From: Hydrocarboniphaga effusa AP103
GTDB taxonomy: Bacteria; Pseudomonadota; Gammaproteobacteria; Nevskiales; Nevskiaceae
Direction: 5' to 3'
NCBI RefSeq assembly: GCF_000271305.1
Contig: NZ_AKGD01000002.1
Span: forward strand, 1-64,000
Length of the DNA stretch: 64,000 nt
The notes beneath the pieces are model-generated. The model searched no databases. It saw only the letters and a program-made list of their open reading frames with translations, and was not told the DNA's origin. The stretch's first letter is position 1; the number at the start of each line of letters is the position of its first letter. A program made the translations under genes and the position numbers. Of this stretch, positions 20,205 through 30,592 are shown in pieces.

Positions 20205-20235
20205 AGCGCCGCGCGATTTCGCGCGGCGCTTTTTT
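20205..20235 (+). terminator. Strong intrinsic terminator after the PHP-type gene
   Basis: GCGCCGCGC (20206-20214) pairs perfectly with GCGCGGCGC (20221-20229), flanked by an A-T pair and followed by six T. It lies 30 bases after the PHP-type stop and 32 bases before the PpiC-type start, so most transcripts should end here. Confidence 0.85.
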
Positions 20236-20266
20236 CGTTTTCTTAGTCGAAACAGATCAGAGCCGC

Positions 20267-21130
20267 ATGTCCACACTGCATTCCACCTCCAACCAGGGTT
20301 TCTCCACCTCCTCGATCCGCTCCGCGTCCGCGACGAGTTGGCTGCGCGAGCCGCTGCTGCATTTCGTCCTGCTCGGCGCCCTGCTGTTCGGGCTCGACCA
20401 TCTGTTGCTCGAACCCGAGAGCGACGGGCACCTGATCGTTGTCGGTCCGGAGGTCGATGCCGAAGCGGTCGCGACTTTCGAGCGCATCCGCGGGCGCAAG
20501 CCCAACGTCGAAGAGCTCAATGCCCTGCATCGCATCTGGCTCGACAACGAAGTGCTTTATCGCGAAGGCCTGGCGATGCAGGTCGACAAGGGCGATCCGG
20601 CGATCCGCGAACGCGTGATCTTCAAGGCGCTCAGTGTCATCGACGCCAACGTCAAGCTGCCGCCGATCGACGAAGCCGAGCTGAAAAAGTGGTTCGAGGC
20701 CCGCCACTCCAAGTACGACGAGCCGGCGCGCTACGATTTCCAGGAAGCGGCCATCTCGGGCGACCACTCCGAAGCGGCCGTGCGCGATTTCGTCAAGGCG
20801 CTCAACAACGGCACGCCCGGTGATGCGCAGGCCGGATTGCGCGTGTTCAAGGATCGCCCGATCGCCAATCTCGTGCAGGCCTACGGCGCCGATTTTCCCA
20901 AGCAGCTCGAAGCGGCGACGGTCGGGCAGTGGCAGCCGATCCAGACGCGCGACGGCTGGCGCGCGATTCACGTCGATGCCGTCAAGGCTCCGGTGGCTGC
21001 CGACTTCGACAAGCTGCGTCCGGTCATCTATCAGGATTGGAAGGACGCGACGGCCTCCGAGCAGCGCTCGGCCGCAGTCGCCGAATGGGCCAGGAAGTAC
21101 CGCATCGAATACCCGGCGGTTGCGCCGTGA
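20267..21130 (+). CDS. Membrane-anchored PpiC-type peptidyl-prolyl isomerase-like protein
   Basis: This 287-residue protein has a cytoplasmic start, one membrane helix (LLHFVLLGALLFGLDHLLL, about 27-45) and a periplasmic part resembling SurA/PpiD-type foldases: a helical region (GRKPNVEELNALHRIWLDNE) and a C-terminal segment ending in KYRIEYPAVAP. The parvulin domain itself is poorly conserved (YDFQEAAISGDHSEAAV onward), so a chaperone role is as likely as isomerase activity. Its stop overlaps the hupE-like start (GTGA at 21127). A role in folding the exported PHP-type or the membrane HupE-type partner is inference from context. Confidence 0.75.
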   Translation: MSTLHSTSNQGFSTSSIRSASATSWLREPLLHFVLLGALLFGLDHLLLEPESDGHLIVVGPEVDAEAVATFERIRGRKPNVEELNALHRIWLDNEVLYREGLAMQVDKGDPAIRERVIFKALSVIDANVKLPPIDEAELKKWFEARHSKYDEPARYDFQEAAISGDHSEAAVRDFVKALNNGTPGDAQAGLRVFKDRPIANLVQAYGADFPKQLEAATVGQWQPIQTRDGWRAIHVDAVKAPVAADFDKLRPVIYQDWKDATASEQRSAAVAEWARKYRIEYPAVAP

Positions 21131-22080
21131 ACGGCCTGCTTCGTTGGGCCTGTGCCGCGATCCTCGCGCTGCTGCCGGCCTGGGCGCATGCGCATGAAAT
21201 GACCATGGCCGAGATGGAAGTTCGCGAGATGGTGCGTGGCGACTTCCTCTGGCAATGGTCGGCGGTCAGCGACAAGCGCCCGGAAGAACTGGAGCTCAGG
21301 CCGATCTTTCCGCAGAGCTGCAGAGTCGACGAGAAGATGCTGCATTGCGGTGACGGCGGCCTGCGCGGCACGCTCGAGATCGTCGGCGTCGGCAAGGGCT
21401 ATTCGGCCGCGATCGTGAAGATCACCTGGCTCGACGGCCAGACGCGCGTGTTCACGCTGACCGGCGGCCAGCCGAGGATTCAATTGTTCGGCGGAGCCGA
21501 GGACGAGCGCGGCAATGCGGAGATCGCCAAGGCGTATTCGATCCTGGGTGTCGAGCACATTCTGTCGGGCTTCGATCACCTGATGTTCGTGATCGGCCTG
21601 CTGTTCCTGGTCGGCTTCAACAAGCGCCTGCTGTGGACCATCAGCGCCTTCACGCTCGCGCACAGCATCACGCTCGCACTGAGTTCGCTCGGCCTGCTGA
21701 CGCTGCGTCCGCCGCCGGTGGAGGCGACGATCGCGCTGTCGATCATGCTGGTCTCCGCCGAGGCGATGAACCCGAAGCTCACACTCTCGCGCCGCTTTCC
21801 GGCCGCCGTCGCGTTCCTGTTCGGCCTGGTGCACGGCCTCGGCTTCGCCGGTGCGCTCAAGGAGATCGGCCTGCCGCAGCACAACCTGTTCATGGCGCTG
21901 CTGAGCTTCAACCTCGGCGTCGAAGCCGGGCAGCTGCTCGTGGTCGCCGCGGCGTTCGTGCTCTACAAGCTGCTGTCGCGCTTGCCGCGTTTCGGGCTTG
22001 CACGCAAGCCGGCGCTTTATGCGATCGGCAGCGTGGCGGCGTACTGGTCGATCGGTCGCATCGTCGGCATCTTTTACTGA
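21127..22080 (+). CDS. HupE/UreJ-family membrane protein
   Basis: The 317-residue protein has a signal peptide (ILALLPAWAHAHE), a soluble periplasmic domain (about 25-140, with one cysteine pair in PQSCRVDEKMLHCG) and a C-terminal HupE/UreJ_2 membrane domain of about six helices. Conserved motifs are SGFDHLMFVIGLL, FTLAHSITLALSS and LVHGLGFAGAL, rich in histidines that could bind a metal. HupE/UreJ proteins are linked to nickel or cobalt uptake, but this two-domain branch is not characterised. It is translationally coupled to the PpiC-type gene and ends inside an 8-base tandem repeat. Confidence 0.82.
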   Translation: MNGLLRWACAAILALLPAWAHAHEMTMAEMEVREMVRGDFLWQWSAVSDKRPEELELRPIFPQSCRVDEKMLHCGDGGLRGTLEIVGVGKGYSAAIVKITWLDGQTRVFTLTGGQPRIQLFGGAEDERGNAEIAKAYSILGVEHILSGFDHLMFVIGLLFLVGFNKRLLWTISAFTLAHSITLALSSLGLLTLRPPPVEATIALSIMLVSAEAMNPKLTLSRRFPAAVAFLFGLVHGLGFAGALKEIGLPQHNLFMALLSFNLGVEAGQLLVVAAAFVLYKLLSRLPRFGLARKPALYAIGSVAAYWSIGRIVGIFY

Positions 22081-22162
22081 TGGACTGATGGACTGATGGA
22101 CTGATGGACTGATGGACTGATGGACTGATGGACTGATGGACTGATGCACTGATGCACTGATG
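22075..22162. repeat. Tandem repeat, 8-bp unit, eleven copies
   Basis: The unit GACTGATG is repeated eight times exactly (22083-22146), preceded by TACTGATG, which holds the hupE-like stop codon, and followed by two CACTGATG variants. The unit length is not a multiple of three, and it occurs nowhere else in the window that I saw. Confidence 0.9.
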
Positions 22163-22168
22163 TGCGTT

Positions 22169-22275
22169 CGCCCGCCGAAGGCGGGGAGAGAGGGTTCACC
22201 TGAAAAGTGCGCGCACTTTCCGAGCCTCCCCTCTCGGTCCTTCGGACCCCCTCTCCCGCGAGCGGGAGAGGGGAC
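22169..22275. repeat. REP-like palindrome cluster
   Basis: CCCGCC-GAA-GGCGGGG with a GAGAGAGGG tail (about 22171-22194), CCTCTCGGTCC-TTC-GGACC (about 22229-22249) and CCCCTCTCCCGC-GA-GCGGGAGAGGGG (about 22248-22273) fill the spacer between convergent hupE-like and CPA2 genes. They belong to the same family as the repeats in ggt and before the pirin gene. Confidence 0.8.
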
Positions 22276-22317
22276 CAGCACACGCAGCCGCATCACCACC
22301 ACGCGCCAGGCGAAGCA

Positions 22318-24093
22318 CTAGGTCCCGTTCCGCTCCAGGTCCCGGATCGGCAGATTGCCGACGATCAGCGCGCGGCCCGCGAACAGGCCGCCCGCGAGTT
22401 CGAGCGCAAGGCGATCGGCGTCGCGGCGGCGGAAGTCGGCGATCGACTCGGCGGCCTCCTCGGGCGTCTGGCCGAGCTGTTCGAGCGCGTGTCCGGCCAT
22501 CGCGAGCGCCGATTCGAAAGTCTCGCGAATGTAGTAATCGGCACCCGCGTGCTCGAGTTCGAGCACGTGCTCGCGGTCGAACGCGCGCGCGAGCACCGGC
22601 ACCAGCGGAAACTCGGCCTTCACGAGTTCGACGATCCTGAGCGTGGCCTGCTTGTCGTCGGTCGCCACGACGACGAGTCGCGCATGGTGCGCACCGGCCG
22701 CATGCAGGATGTCGAGCCGCGTGCCGTCTCCGTAGTACACCTTGAACCCGAACGCTTCCGAATCGCGGATGTGCTGGGCATCGGTCTCGATGATCGACAG
22801 CGAGCAGCCCTGCGCGATCAGCGGCTGGCTGACGATCTGGCCGAAGCGCCCGAAGCCGATCACGAGCACGCTCGATTCGAGATCGGTCGCATGCTCGACC
22901 CCGTCGAGCGAGGTGGCGATCTTCGGCATCAGCTTGTCGTGCGCGATGATCATGAGCGGCGTGAGCGCCATCGAGACGATGATCGTCGCGGTCAGCAGCG
23001 CGCTGCCTTCGGCGTCGATGATGCCGACCGCGGCCGCAGCCGCATACAGCACGAAGGCGAACTCACCGCCTTGCGCCATCAGCACCGCGCGCTCGATGGC
23101 CTGCCGATGGTTGCTCTTGAACAGCCGCGCGATCACGTAGATGCCGAGCATCTTGAGCAGCATGTAGGCGACCACCGAGATCGCGATGAGCCGCCAGTGA
23201 TGCGCGACCACCGACAGATCCAGTGCCATGCCGACGCCCAGAAAGAACAGGCCCAGCAGAATGCCGCGGAACGGCTCGATGTCGGCCTCGAGCTGATGGC
23301 GGAACGCGGATTCCGACAGCAGTACGCCGGCGAGAAACGCGCCCATCGCCATCGACAGGCCGCCGAGCTGCATGAGCAGCGCCGCGCCGAGCACGACGAG
23401 CAGGGCCGCGGCCGTCATCACTTCGCGAGCGCGCGAGGTCGCGAGCAGGCGGAACAGCGGATCGAGCAGCCAGCGTCCGGCCGCGATCAGCGCGCCGACG
23501 GCGGCCAGACCGATGAAGATGCTCACGAAGCGCTCGGTCATCGTCGCGCTTTGCGTGCTCGGCGCGAGAAAGGCGACGAGCGCGAGCAGCGGCACGATGG
23601 CGAGGTCCTCGAGCAGCAGCACCGCGACGATCTTCCGGCCGCTCGGAGCGTTGAGCGTGCGGCGTTCCTCGAGCACCTGCATGACGATCGCGGTCGACGT
23701 CAGCACGAAGCCGGTGCCCGCGATCAGCGAGGCGGCCAGCGGATAGCCGAGCGCCACGCCCACGCCGCAGAGCAGGCCCATGCAGACCAGCAGCTGCGCG
23801 AGCCCGAGGCCGAAGATCTCGCCGCGCATCGCCCACAGCCGAGTCGGTTGCATCTCGAGCCCGATGACGAACAGGAACAGCACCACGCCGAGTTCGGCGA
23901 CGTGCAGGATCGCCTGCGCGTCCGAGAACAGGCCCAGGCCGAACGGGCCGATCGCGAGCCCGGCGGCGAGATAGCCGAGCACCGAGCCCAGGCCCAGCCG
24001 CTTGAACAGCGGAGCCGCCACCACGCCGGCTCCGAGCAGGGCGACGATGGGTACGAGATCGAAGCCGTGCGCGGCGGTTTCGTGCGCCGTCAT
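22318..24093 (-). CDS. CPA2-family monovalent cation:proton antiporter (KefB/KefC type)
   Basis: This 591-residue protein has a 12-13 helix Na/H-exchanger domain (about 1-390) and a cytoplasmic TrkA-N/RCK domain (about 405-525) with the nucleotide-binding loop VIGFGRFGQIVSQPL. Segments GVVLFLFVIGLEMQP and GGLSMAMGAFLAGVLLSES match Kef-type transporters. The typical role is potassium or sodium efflux against protons, often gated by glutathione adducts. No KefF/KefG-type subunit gene adjoins it. The C-terminal tail after the RCK domain is short. Confidence 0.9.
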   Translation of the reverse strand: MTAHETAAHGFDLVPIVALLGAGVVAAPLFKRLGLGSVLGYLAAGLAIGPFGLGLFSDAQAILHVAELGVVLFLFVIGLEMQPTRLWAMRGEIFGLGLAQLLVCMGLLCGVGVALGYPLAASLIAGTGFVLTSTAIVMQVLEERRTLNAPSGRKIVAVLLLEDLAIVPLLALVAFLAPSTQSATMTERFVSIFIGLAAVGALIAAGRWLLDPLFRLLATSRAREVMTAAALLVVLGAALLMQLGGLSMAMGAFLAGVLLSESAFRHQLEADIEPFRGILLGLFFLGVGMALDLSVVAHHWRLIAISVVAYMLLKMLGIYVIARLFKSNHRQAIERAVLMAQGGEFAFVLYAAAAAVGIIDAEGSALLTATIIVSMALTPLMIIAHDKLMPKIATSLDGVEHATDLESSVLVIGFGRFGQIVSQPLIAQGCSLSIIETDAQHIRDSEAFGFKVYYGDGTRLDILHAAGAHHARLVVVATDDKQATLRIVELVKAEFPLVPVLARAFDREHVLELEHAGADYYIRETFESALAMAGHALEQLGQTPEEAAESIADFRRRDADRLALELAGGLFAGRALIVGNLPIRDLERNGT

Positions 24094-24381
24094 CGGCCGG
24101 TTTTCCTGCTCGCTCGCTCGTGCATCCGTTTATCTCGTTCGTTTCGCCGACGAAAGGTCGGCGCTTCTCGATCCATGAGAGCCATCGTGCAGGCTCCGGG
24201 CGATTTTCTCCCGATTCCGGCTCCGATCGCCATGCCGCATTCAGCCGGCTCTAAGCGCCATGGGCGCACACGGGACGGAGCAGGCGGCGAACGCCGAGCC
24301 GGCAGCGGATTGAATGCGGCCTGGTCGTCACCACATAGAGCGCAAGGACAAATCGGTCGTTCGATCGGGGGACTCCAGCAA

Positions 24382-24777
24382 ATGAGCCGTAAGGATTCGC
24401 AATGGATGTGGGCGGAGGCCGTCGAGATGCTCGGCCGGGCCGAGCGTCTGCAACGGCAATTCTTCCACCCGGTGCGCGGGGCCGCGCAATCGGCCTGGGA
24501 GCCGCCGGTCGATGTGTTCGAAACGCACGAAGCGTTCTGGGTGATCGTCGCGCTGCCGGATGTCGCGCCGGCCGACGTGGAACTGATCGTCGATGGCCAT
24601 GAGCTCGTCGTCGCCGGTCTGCGTGCGACTCCGCGCGAACTGCGCGGCGCCGTCATCCATCGCATGGAGCTGCCTTACGGCCGCTTCGAACGCCGCATCG
24701 CATTACAGGGCCGCTTCGAACTCGTCGAACGCCGGCTCGAAAACGGTTGCCTCACGCTGGGTCTGCGCAAGCTTTGA
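24382..24777 (+). CDS. Hsp20/alpha-crystallin family small heat-shock protein
   Basis: The 131-residue protein consists almost entirely of an alpha-crystallin domain: WEPPVDVFETHEAFWVIVAL starts it near residue 37, and ELPYGRFERRIALQG with GCLTLGLRKL ends it. The usual C-terminal I-x-I anchoring tail is lacking. It prevents aggregation of unfolding proteins. It lies 20 bases upstream of lon, forming a heat-shock-type pair. The 288 bases upstream hold no gene, and I see no clear sigma-32 promoter there. A long frame covering this gene and the antisense of the antiporter is not real. Confidence 0.88.
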   Translation: MSRKDSQWMWAEAVEMLGRAERLQRQFFHPVRGAAQSAWEPPVDVFETHEAFWVIVALPDVAPADVELIVDGHELVVAGLRATPRELRGAVIHRMELPYGRFERRIALQGRFELVERRLENGCLTLGLRKL

Positions 24778-24797
24778 CGCTTGGAGCCAAAACTCGA

Positions 24798-27248
<2,451 letters not shown>

Positions 27249-27249
27249 C

Positions 27250-27289
27250 CCTTTGCCTGGGTGCAATGAGGTTTCCACCCAGGCAAAGG
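27250..27289 (+). terminator. Perfect 14-bp inverted repeat after lon
   Basis: CCTTTGCCTGGGTG (27250-27263) pairs with CACCCAGGCAAAGG (27276-27289) around a 12-base loop, two bases after the lon stop. The T-run after it is poor (TTGCTCG), so it may act as a rho-independent terminator only in part, or as a 3' stabiliser. Confidence 0.65.
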
Positions 27290-27322
27290 TTGCTCGTCAG
27301 ACACAAAGACGGCCCTCGGCAG

Positions 27323-28024
27323 ATGACTCCAGATTGGTTGGTCAATAGTGAGGCGCGAGCTCCCGTTTGGTTGTGCTCGGTGTTCGCTACGGTTTTTCGT
27401 GCGCGCGACTTTGGTTTTATCGAGCATGCGAGCGGTGCCTGCTCGATAGGAATGAGGGACAACTTCCGAGTCGGTGAAGAGCGTTGGTTTCATACGCTCT
27501 ATCCCGGGCTCCCATCCACGACCTGTCGCCTTCTGCATGACGACTTTGGCGCCAGGATGACGGCTCCCGCTCAGGTGCATTGGCCCCTGGGCGGGCTGCG
27601 AGAAGCGCTGTCCTACCGTGGCCCTGTTCCGCCATTTCCCCAGGCATATAAAGAATTCCTTTCGCTGCTGAATGGAGCGCGGTTGTTCGCGGGGCATCTG
27701 CGCCTTTTCGGCGTGAGCACCTGTAGAGATTCAGCGGAGGGAAACTGGCAGCCGCACGAACTCATTTCCGCGAACATCTTCAACAGGCCGCGTAACGTCG
27801 AAGACAGCTTGCTGATCGTCGGGCAATACCCGTGGGACGGTTCGGTCCTTGGTATGCGTGAAGACGGCGCGATTGAATGGTGTGATCGTTTGACTGGTGT
27901 TCGGAGACGCCGATGGTCTTTATTTGGTGAGCTGTTGCTCGAGGAAGTGGAGCGCCTAACTGCCAGATTTGACGAGCGTGGTCAGCTCATCGATTCCAAC
28001 CGGCCTACGATCCCGAACTACTGA
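27323..28024 (+). CDS. Uncharacterised protein with possible SMI1/KNR4 (SUKH) domain
   Basis: The 233-residue product from ATG 27323 is soluble. PVPPFPQAYKEFLSLLNGAR at about residue 100, followed by LFAGHLRLFGV and later LLIVGQYPWDGSVLGMREDG, resembles the core of SUKH-fold proteins, many of which are toxin immunity proteins; others are phage or housekeeping components. The codons are less GC-biased than those of neighbours, suggesting transfer. A frame open from GTG 27245 overlaps the lon stop but reads through the inverted repeat there, so I prefer 27323. No toxin gene is adjacent. The function is unknown. Confidence 0.6.
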   Translation: MTPDWLVNSEARAPVWLCSVFATVFRARDFGFIEHASGACSIGMRDNFRVGEERWFHTLYPGLPSTTCRLLHDDFGARMTAPAQVHWPLGGLREALSYRGPVPPFPQAYKEFLSLLNGARLFAGHLRLFGVSTCRDSAEGNWQPHELISANIFNRPRNVEDSLLIVGQYPWDGSVLGMREDGAIEWCDRLTGVRRRRWSLFGELLLEEVERLTARFDERGQLIDSNRPTIPNY

Positions 28025-28089
28025 TCGTTTTCTTCGTCATATAAGTCAACGTGAGGGCAAGGCTTTTGTGAAAATGCCCTCATAGTCGA

Positions 28090-30405
28090 CTAAGCCACCC
28101 CGCCGTCGCGCCAGTGCTGCCAGTCCTCGCAGAGGTTGTAGGCGCTGCGCAGGCGGTCCACTTCGACGCCGTCGATGATGCCGAGCTTTGATGCCTGGGC
28201 GATCTGATCGAGCGGGAAGGCCGGTTCGATGCGGCCGTCGTCGATCGCCTGGTGCAGCTTGCGTTGCGCCGGCGCGGCGGCTTCGAGGGCGATGTCGATG
28301 CGGTCGAGCAGATTGTCGACGGTGCCCGGGGCGGTGGCGTTTGGCAGGGCGCAGAACAGGCGCTGGCGCATCGGCCCGGGCGTCTGCAGCCAATGCACGA
28401 TGCGCGCGGCCTCGGCGTCGGAATGCATCGGCGTGAGCCGGCCGGCCGGCAGCAACAGCAGGCGCAGCTTGGCCATATGCCGCTTGGTCGGCTGCTGGAA
28501 GATGAAATCGTCGAGCCCGGCTTCGATGCGCCGGCAGCTGCGCTCGCACCAGGCGTCGAGCAGCGGCAGCTCGTCGCGCCCGGTGCTCTGGCCGGAGGCG
28601 TCATAGAGAGCGGCGGCGAGCCCTAGCGTGGCGGCCAGCGCCTCCATGAGGCTGGCCTCGGCGGCGCCGTCGGCCGGGCCCCGATTGCGCCCGAGAATCC
28701 AGGCGTCGGCCGCACAGGCGAGCGCGGCGCGGTAGCGCGCGAGGCGTTGCCAGTGCCGCTGCATCCCGGTTTCGGGAACGCGCGCGAGGCGTCCGTTGGT
28801 GAGCGCGAGCAGCAGGCTGCGCGCCTGATGATGGGCGAGGGCGCCGAGCAGCGGCCACAGTGCGGCGTCGAAGCGAGCCAAGGCCAGCCCGTAAGGCTGG
28901 GCGCCGGCGGCCGACAGCAGCGCCTGCAGGGCCGGGAAGCTGGCGAGCAGCAGCGGTTCGAGGCGCGGCTTGGGTAGCAGCGGCGACAGGCTGCGACTGC
29001 CGTCGCCGGGGCCCCGGCGCGGCGACAGCGGAGCGAGCTGGTGCATCACGCTCTCGTGCAGGCGATCGGCCAGGAACGCGGCCAGGGCCGCGAGCGCCGG
29101 CGACAGCTCGCCCGCGCTGCCGGCGAGCAGGCGCTGCACGAGGTCGAGGCCGTAGCTGTCGAGCGCGGCGTCGCTGAGCGCACGGTCGCGCGCGGCCGGA
29201 CGCGGGGTGGGAATGCGGTGATGGGCCAGGATGCGCGACTGCGTGGCCGCCCGGCGCAGCGCCCGCATCGCCTCGCCGGACGCGATCGCCGCATGCGCCC
29301 GGCACAGGGCGATCAGCCCGGTGTCGAGCTGGGCGCGGCCATCGCCGGCGTCGGCCGAGGTGCCGAGCAGGCGTTCCATCGGCACGAACACCGCGTTCGC
29401 GCGCAGGCCCACGAGCGGCAGCAGCAGGTCGTCGGTGGACGGGGCGAGCAGTTCCAGGCCCTCGATGTCGCGCGGAACCAGGATCGCGGCGCTGCGTGCT
29501 CCGGCTGCGGACTCGGCGCCGAGCAGGTTCTCGGGATCGTGCAGCGGCAGGCTCAGCAGGAACTCGTCGGCCATCGGCACTGCGCTCTTCTCGAAGCGCA
29601 GTTCCAGGCCGAGATTCTCGCGCCCCTTCCAGAGGCCGCGGCGCACCAGCGCGCGGTCGGGCGACTGGCGCTCATCGTCGGCCCAGGGCGAACGGTGGGC
29701 CAGCGTGCCGAGTTTTTCGCCGCTGCCGAAGCGCGGCAGGAACAGCCGCTGCTGGAAGTCGTTGCCGTGCGCCCGCACCGCGCTGGTCGCCGCGCCGGTG
29801 ACCGCGAGCAGGGCCACGGCCGGACCGCCGCCGTCGAGAGCGGCGATCGCCTGCAGCACATGGTTGCGCTCGGCCGGGTGCAGGTTCAGGCCATCGAATT
29901 CGAGCGGCAGATCGAGCCCGAACAGACCGGACTGGCGCAGCGCCGCGAGCGCGGCGGGCGACAGCGCGTCGGGCTGCGCGGCCAGGCGCGGGGCGAGGTT
30001 CTGGACCGCGGCGGCCCAGCCGTCATCGTCCGCCTCGGCGCTGGCGGGCGGCTCGGCGCTGGCCGGGTGGCGCAGCACTTCGGCGTCACCGAACAGGCGC
30101 TGCTCGGCTGTGGGCTGGCCGGACGGCGGCTGCAGATCGCGCAGGCCCGGGCGCGCCGGCAGCAGGTAGCGCTGCACCGCGTCGAGCGCCGGCCGCGTGA
30201 GCCATTCCTCGCGCAGCGCCGAGACCGACAGCGGAACCGCGATGCCGACGTAGACGAGCAGCCAGAGCCCGAACAGGCCCGGCGAATGACCGAACACGCC
30301 GTACGCCAGCAACAGGGCGGCATAGGCGGTCAGCGCGGTCTTGAGGCCACTGCGGTGATAGGCCAGCGCGACCGTCAGTATCAAGCTCAGCAACAGCCAG
30401 AGCAC
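28090..30405 (-). CDS. FadE-like acyl-CoA dehydrogenase paralogue, probably degenerate
   Basis: This 771-residue protein has the layout of membrane-bound FadE: an N-terminal helix pair (VLWLLLSLILTVALAYHRSG, then VFGHSPGLFGLWLLVYVGIA), acyl-CoA-dehydrogenase-like middle and a C-terminal DUF1974-type domain (LAAALYDASGQSTGRDELPLLD, IFQQPTKRHMAKL near 660). Key motifs are missing: where FadE has TSPEAGSDAG this reads AHRSPWADDERQS, and no TVEGANIL-like catalytic stretch is found. It may be inactive, regulatory or specialised. GTG 30405 is preceded by GAGGA and was chosen over the ATG at 30603. It diverges from tesB, so a fatty-acid context is kept. Confidence 0.75.
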   Translation of the reverse strand: MLWLLLSLILTVALAYHRSGLKTALTAYAALLLAYGVFGHSPGLFGLWLLVYVGIAVPLSVSALREEWLTRPALDAVQRYLLPARPGLRDLQPPSGQPTAEQRLFGDAEVLRHPASAEPPASAEADDDGWAAAVQNLAPRLAAQPDALSPAALAALRQSGLFGLDLPLEFDGLNLHPAERNHVLQAIAALDGGGPAVALLAVTGAATSAVRAHGNDFQQRLFLPRFGSGEKLGTLAHRSPWADDERQSPDRALVRRGLWKGRENLGLELRFEKSAVPMADEFLLSLPLHDPENLLGAESAAGARSAAILVPRDIEGLELLAPSTDDLLLPLVGLRANAVFVPMERLLGTSADAGDGRAQLDTGLIALCRAHAAIASGEAMRALRRAATQSRILAHHRIPTPRPAARDRALSDAALDSYGLDLVQRLLAGSAGELSPALAALAAFLADRLHESVMHQLAPLSPRRGPGDGSRSLSPLLPKPRLEPLLLASFPALQALLSAAGAQPYGLALARFDAALWPLLGALAHHQARSLLLALTNGRLARVPETGMQRHWQRLARYRAALACAADAWILGRNRGPADGAAEASLMEALAATLGLAAALYDASGQSTGRDELPLLDAWCERSCRRIEAGLDDFIFQQPTKRHMAKLRLLLLPAGRLTPMHSDAEAARIVHWLQTPGPMRQRLFCALPNATAPGTVDNLLDRIDIALEAAAPAQRKLHQAIDDGRIEPAFPLDQIAQASKLGIIDGVEVDRLRSAYNLCEDWQHWRDGGVA

Positions 30406-30592
30406 ACGCGCTCCTCGTTCGAATGAGTTGTACGCCCCCCGGACGTCGGTCGAGCATACGACATGCGCGCGCCCGCTCGCAGAGCCTGCTGCGTGCGCGG
30501 GCAACCCCGGCGCCGAGCTCAGAGGCTGGCCCAGCGGCGGGCCGCGCCGGCTTGCTACAGTCGCGATCTTCATCTTCACGGCGAGGCTGGCG

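Noticed and set aside
22075..22162. CRISPR array at the 8-bp repeats
   Set aside because: The repeats are contiguous, with no spacers, and are far too short.
24094..24381. A gene in the 288-base gap before hsp20
   Set aside because: No frame there shows a ribosome-binding site or family likeness; I see nothing in it beyond a possible upstream control region.
22207..24777. 856-codon plus-strand open frame covering the antiporter antisense strand and hsp20
   Set aside because: Most of it is antisense to the CPA2 gene and reads as an Arg/Glu/His/Gln-rich low-complexity product; only the last 131 codons (24382-24777) are a real gene.
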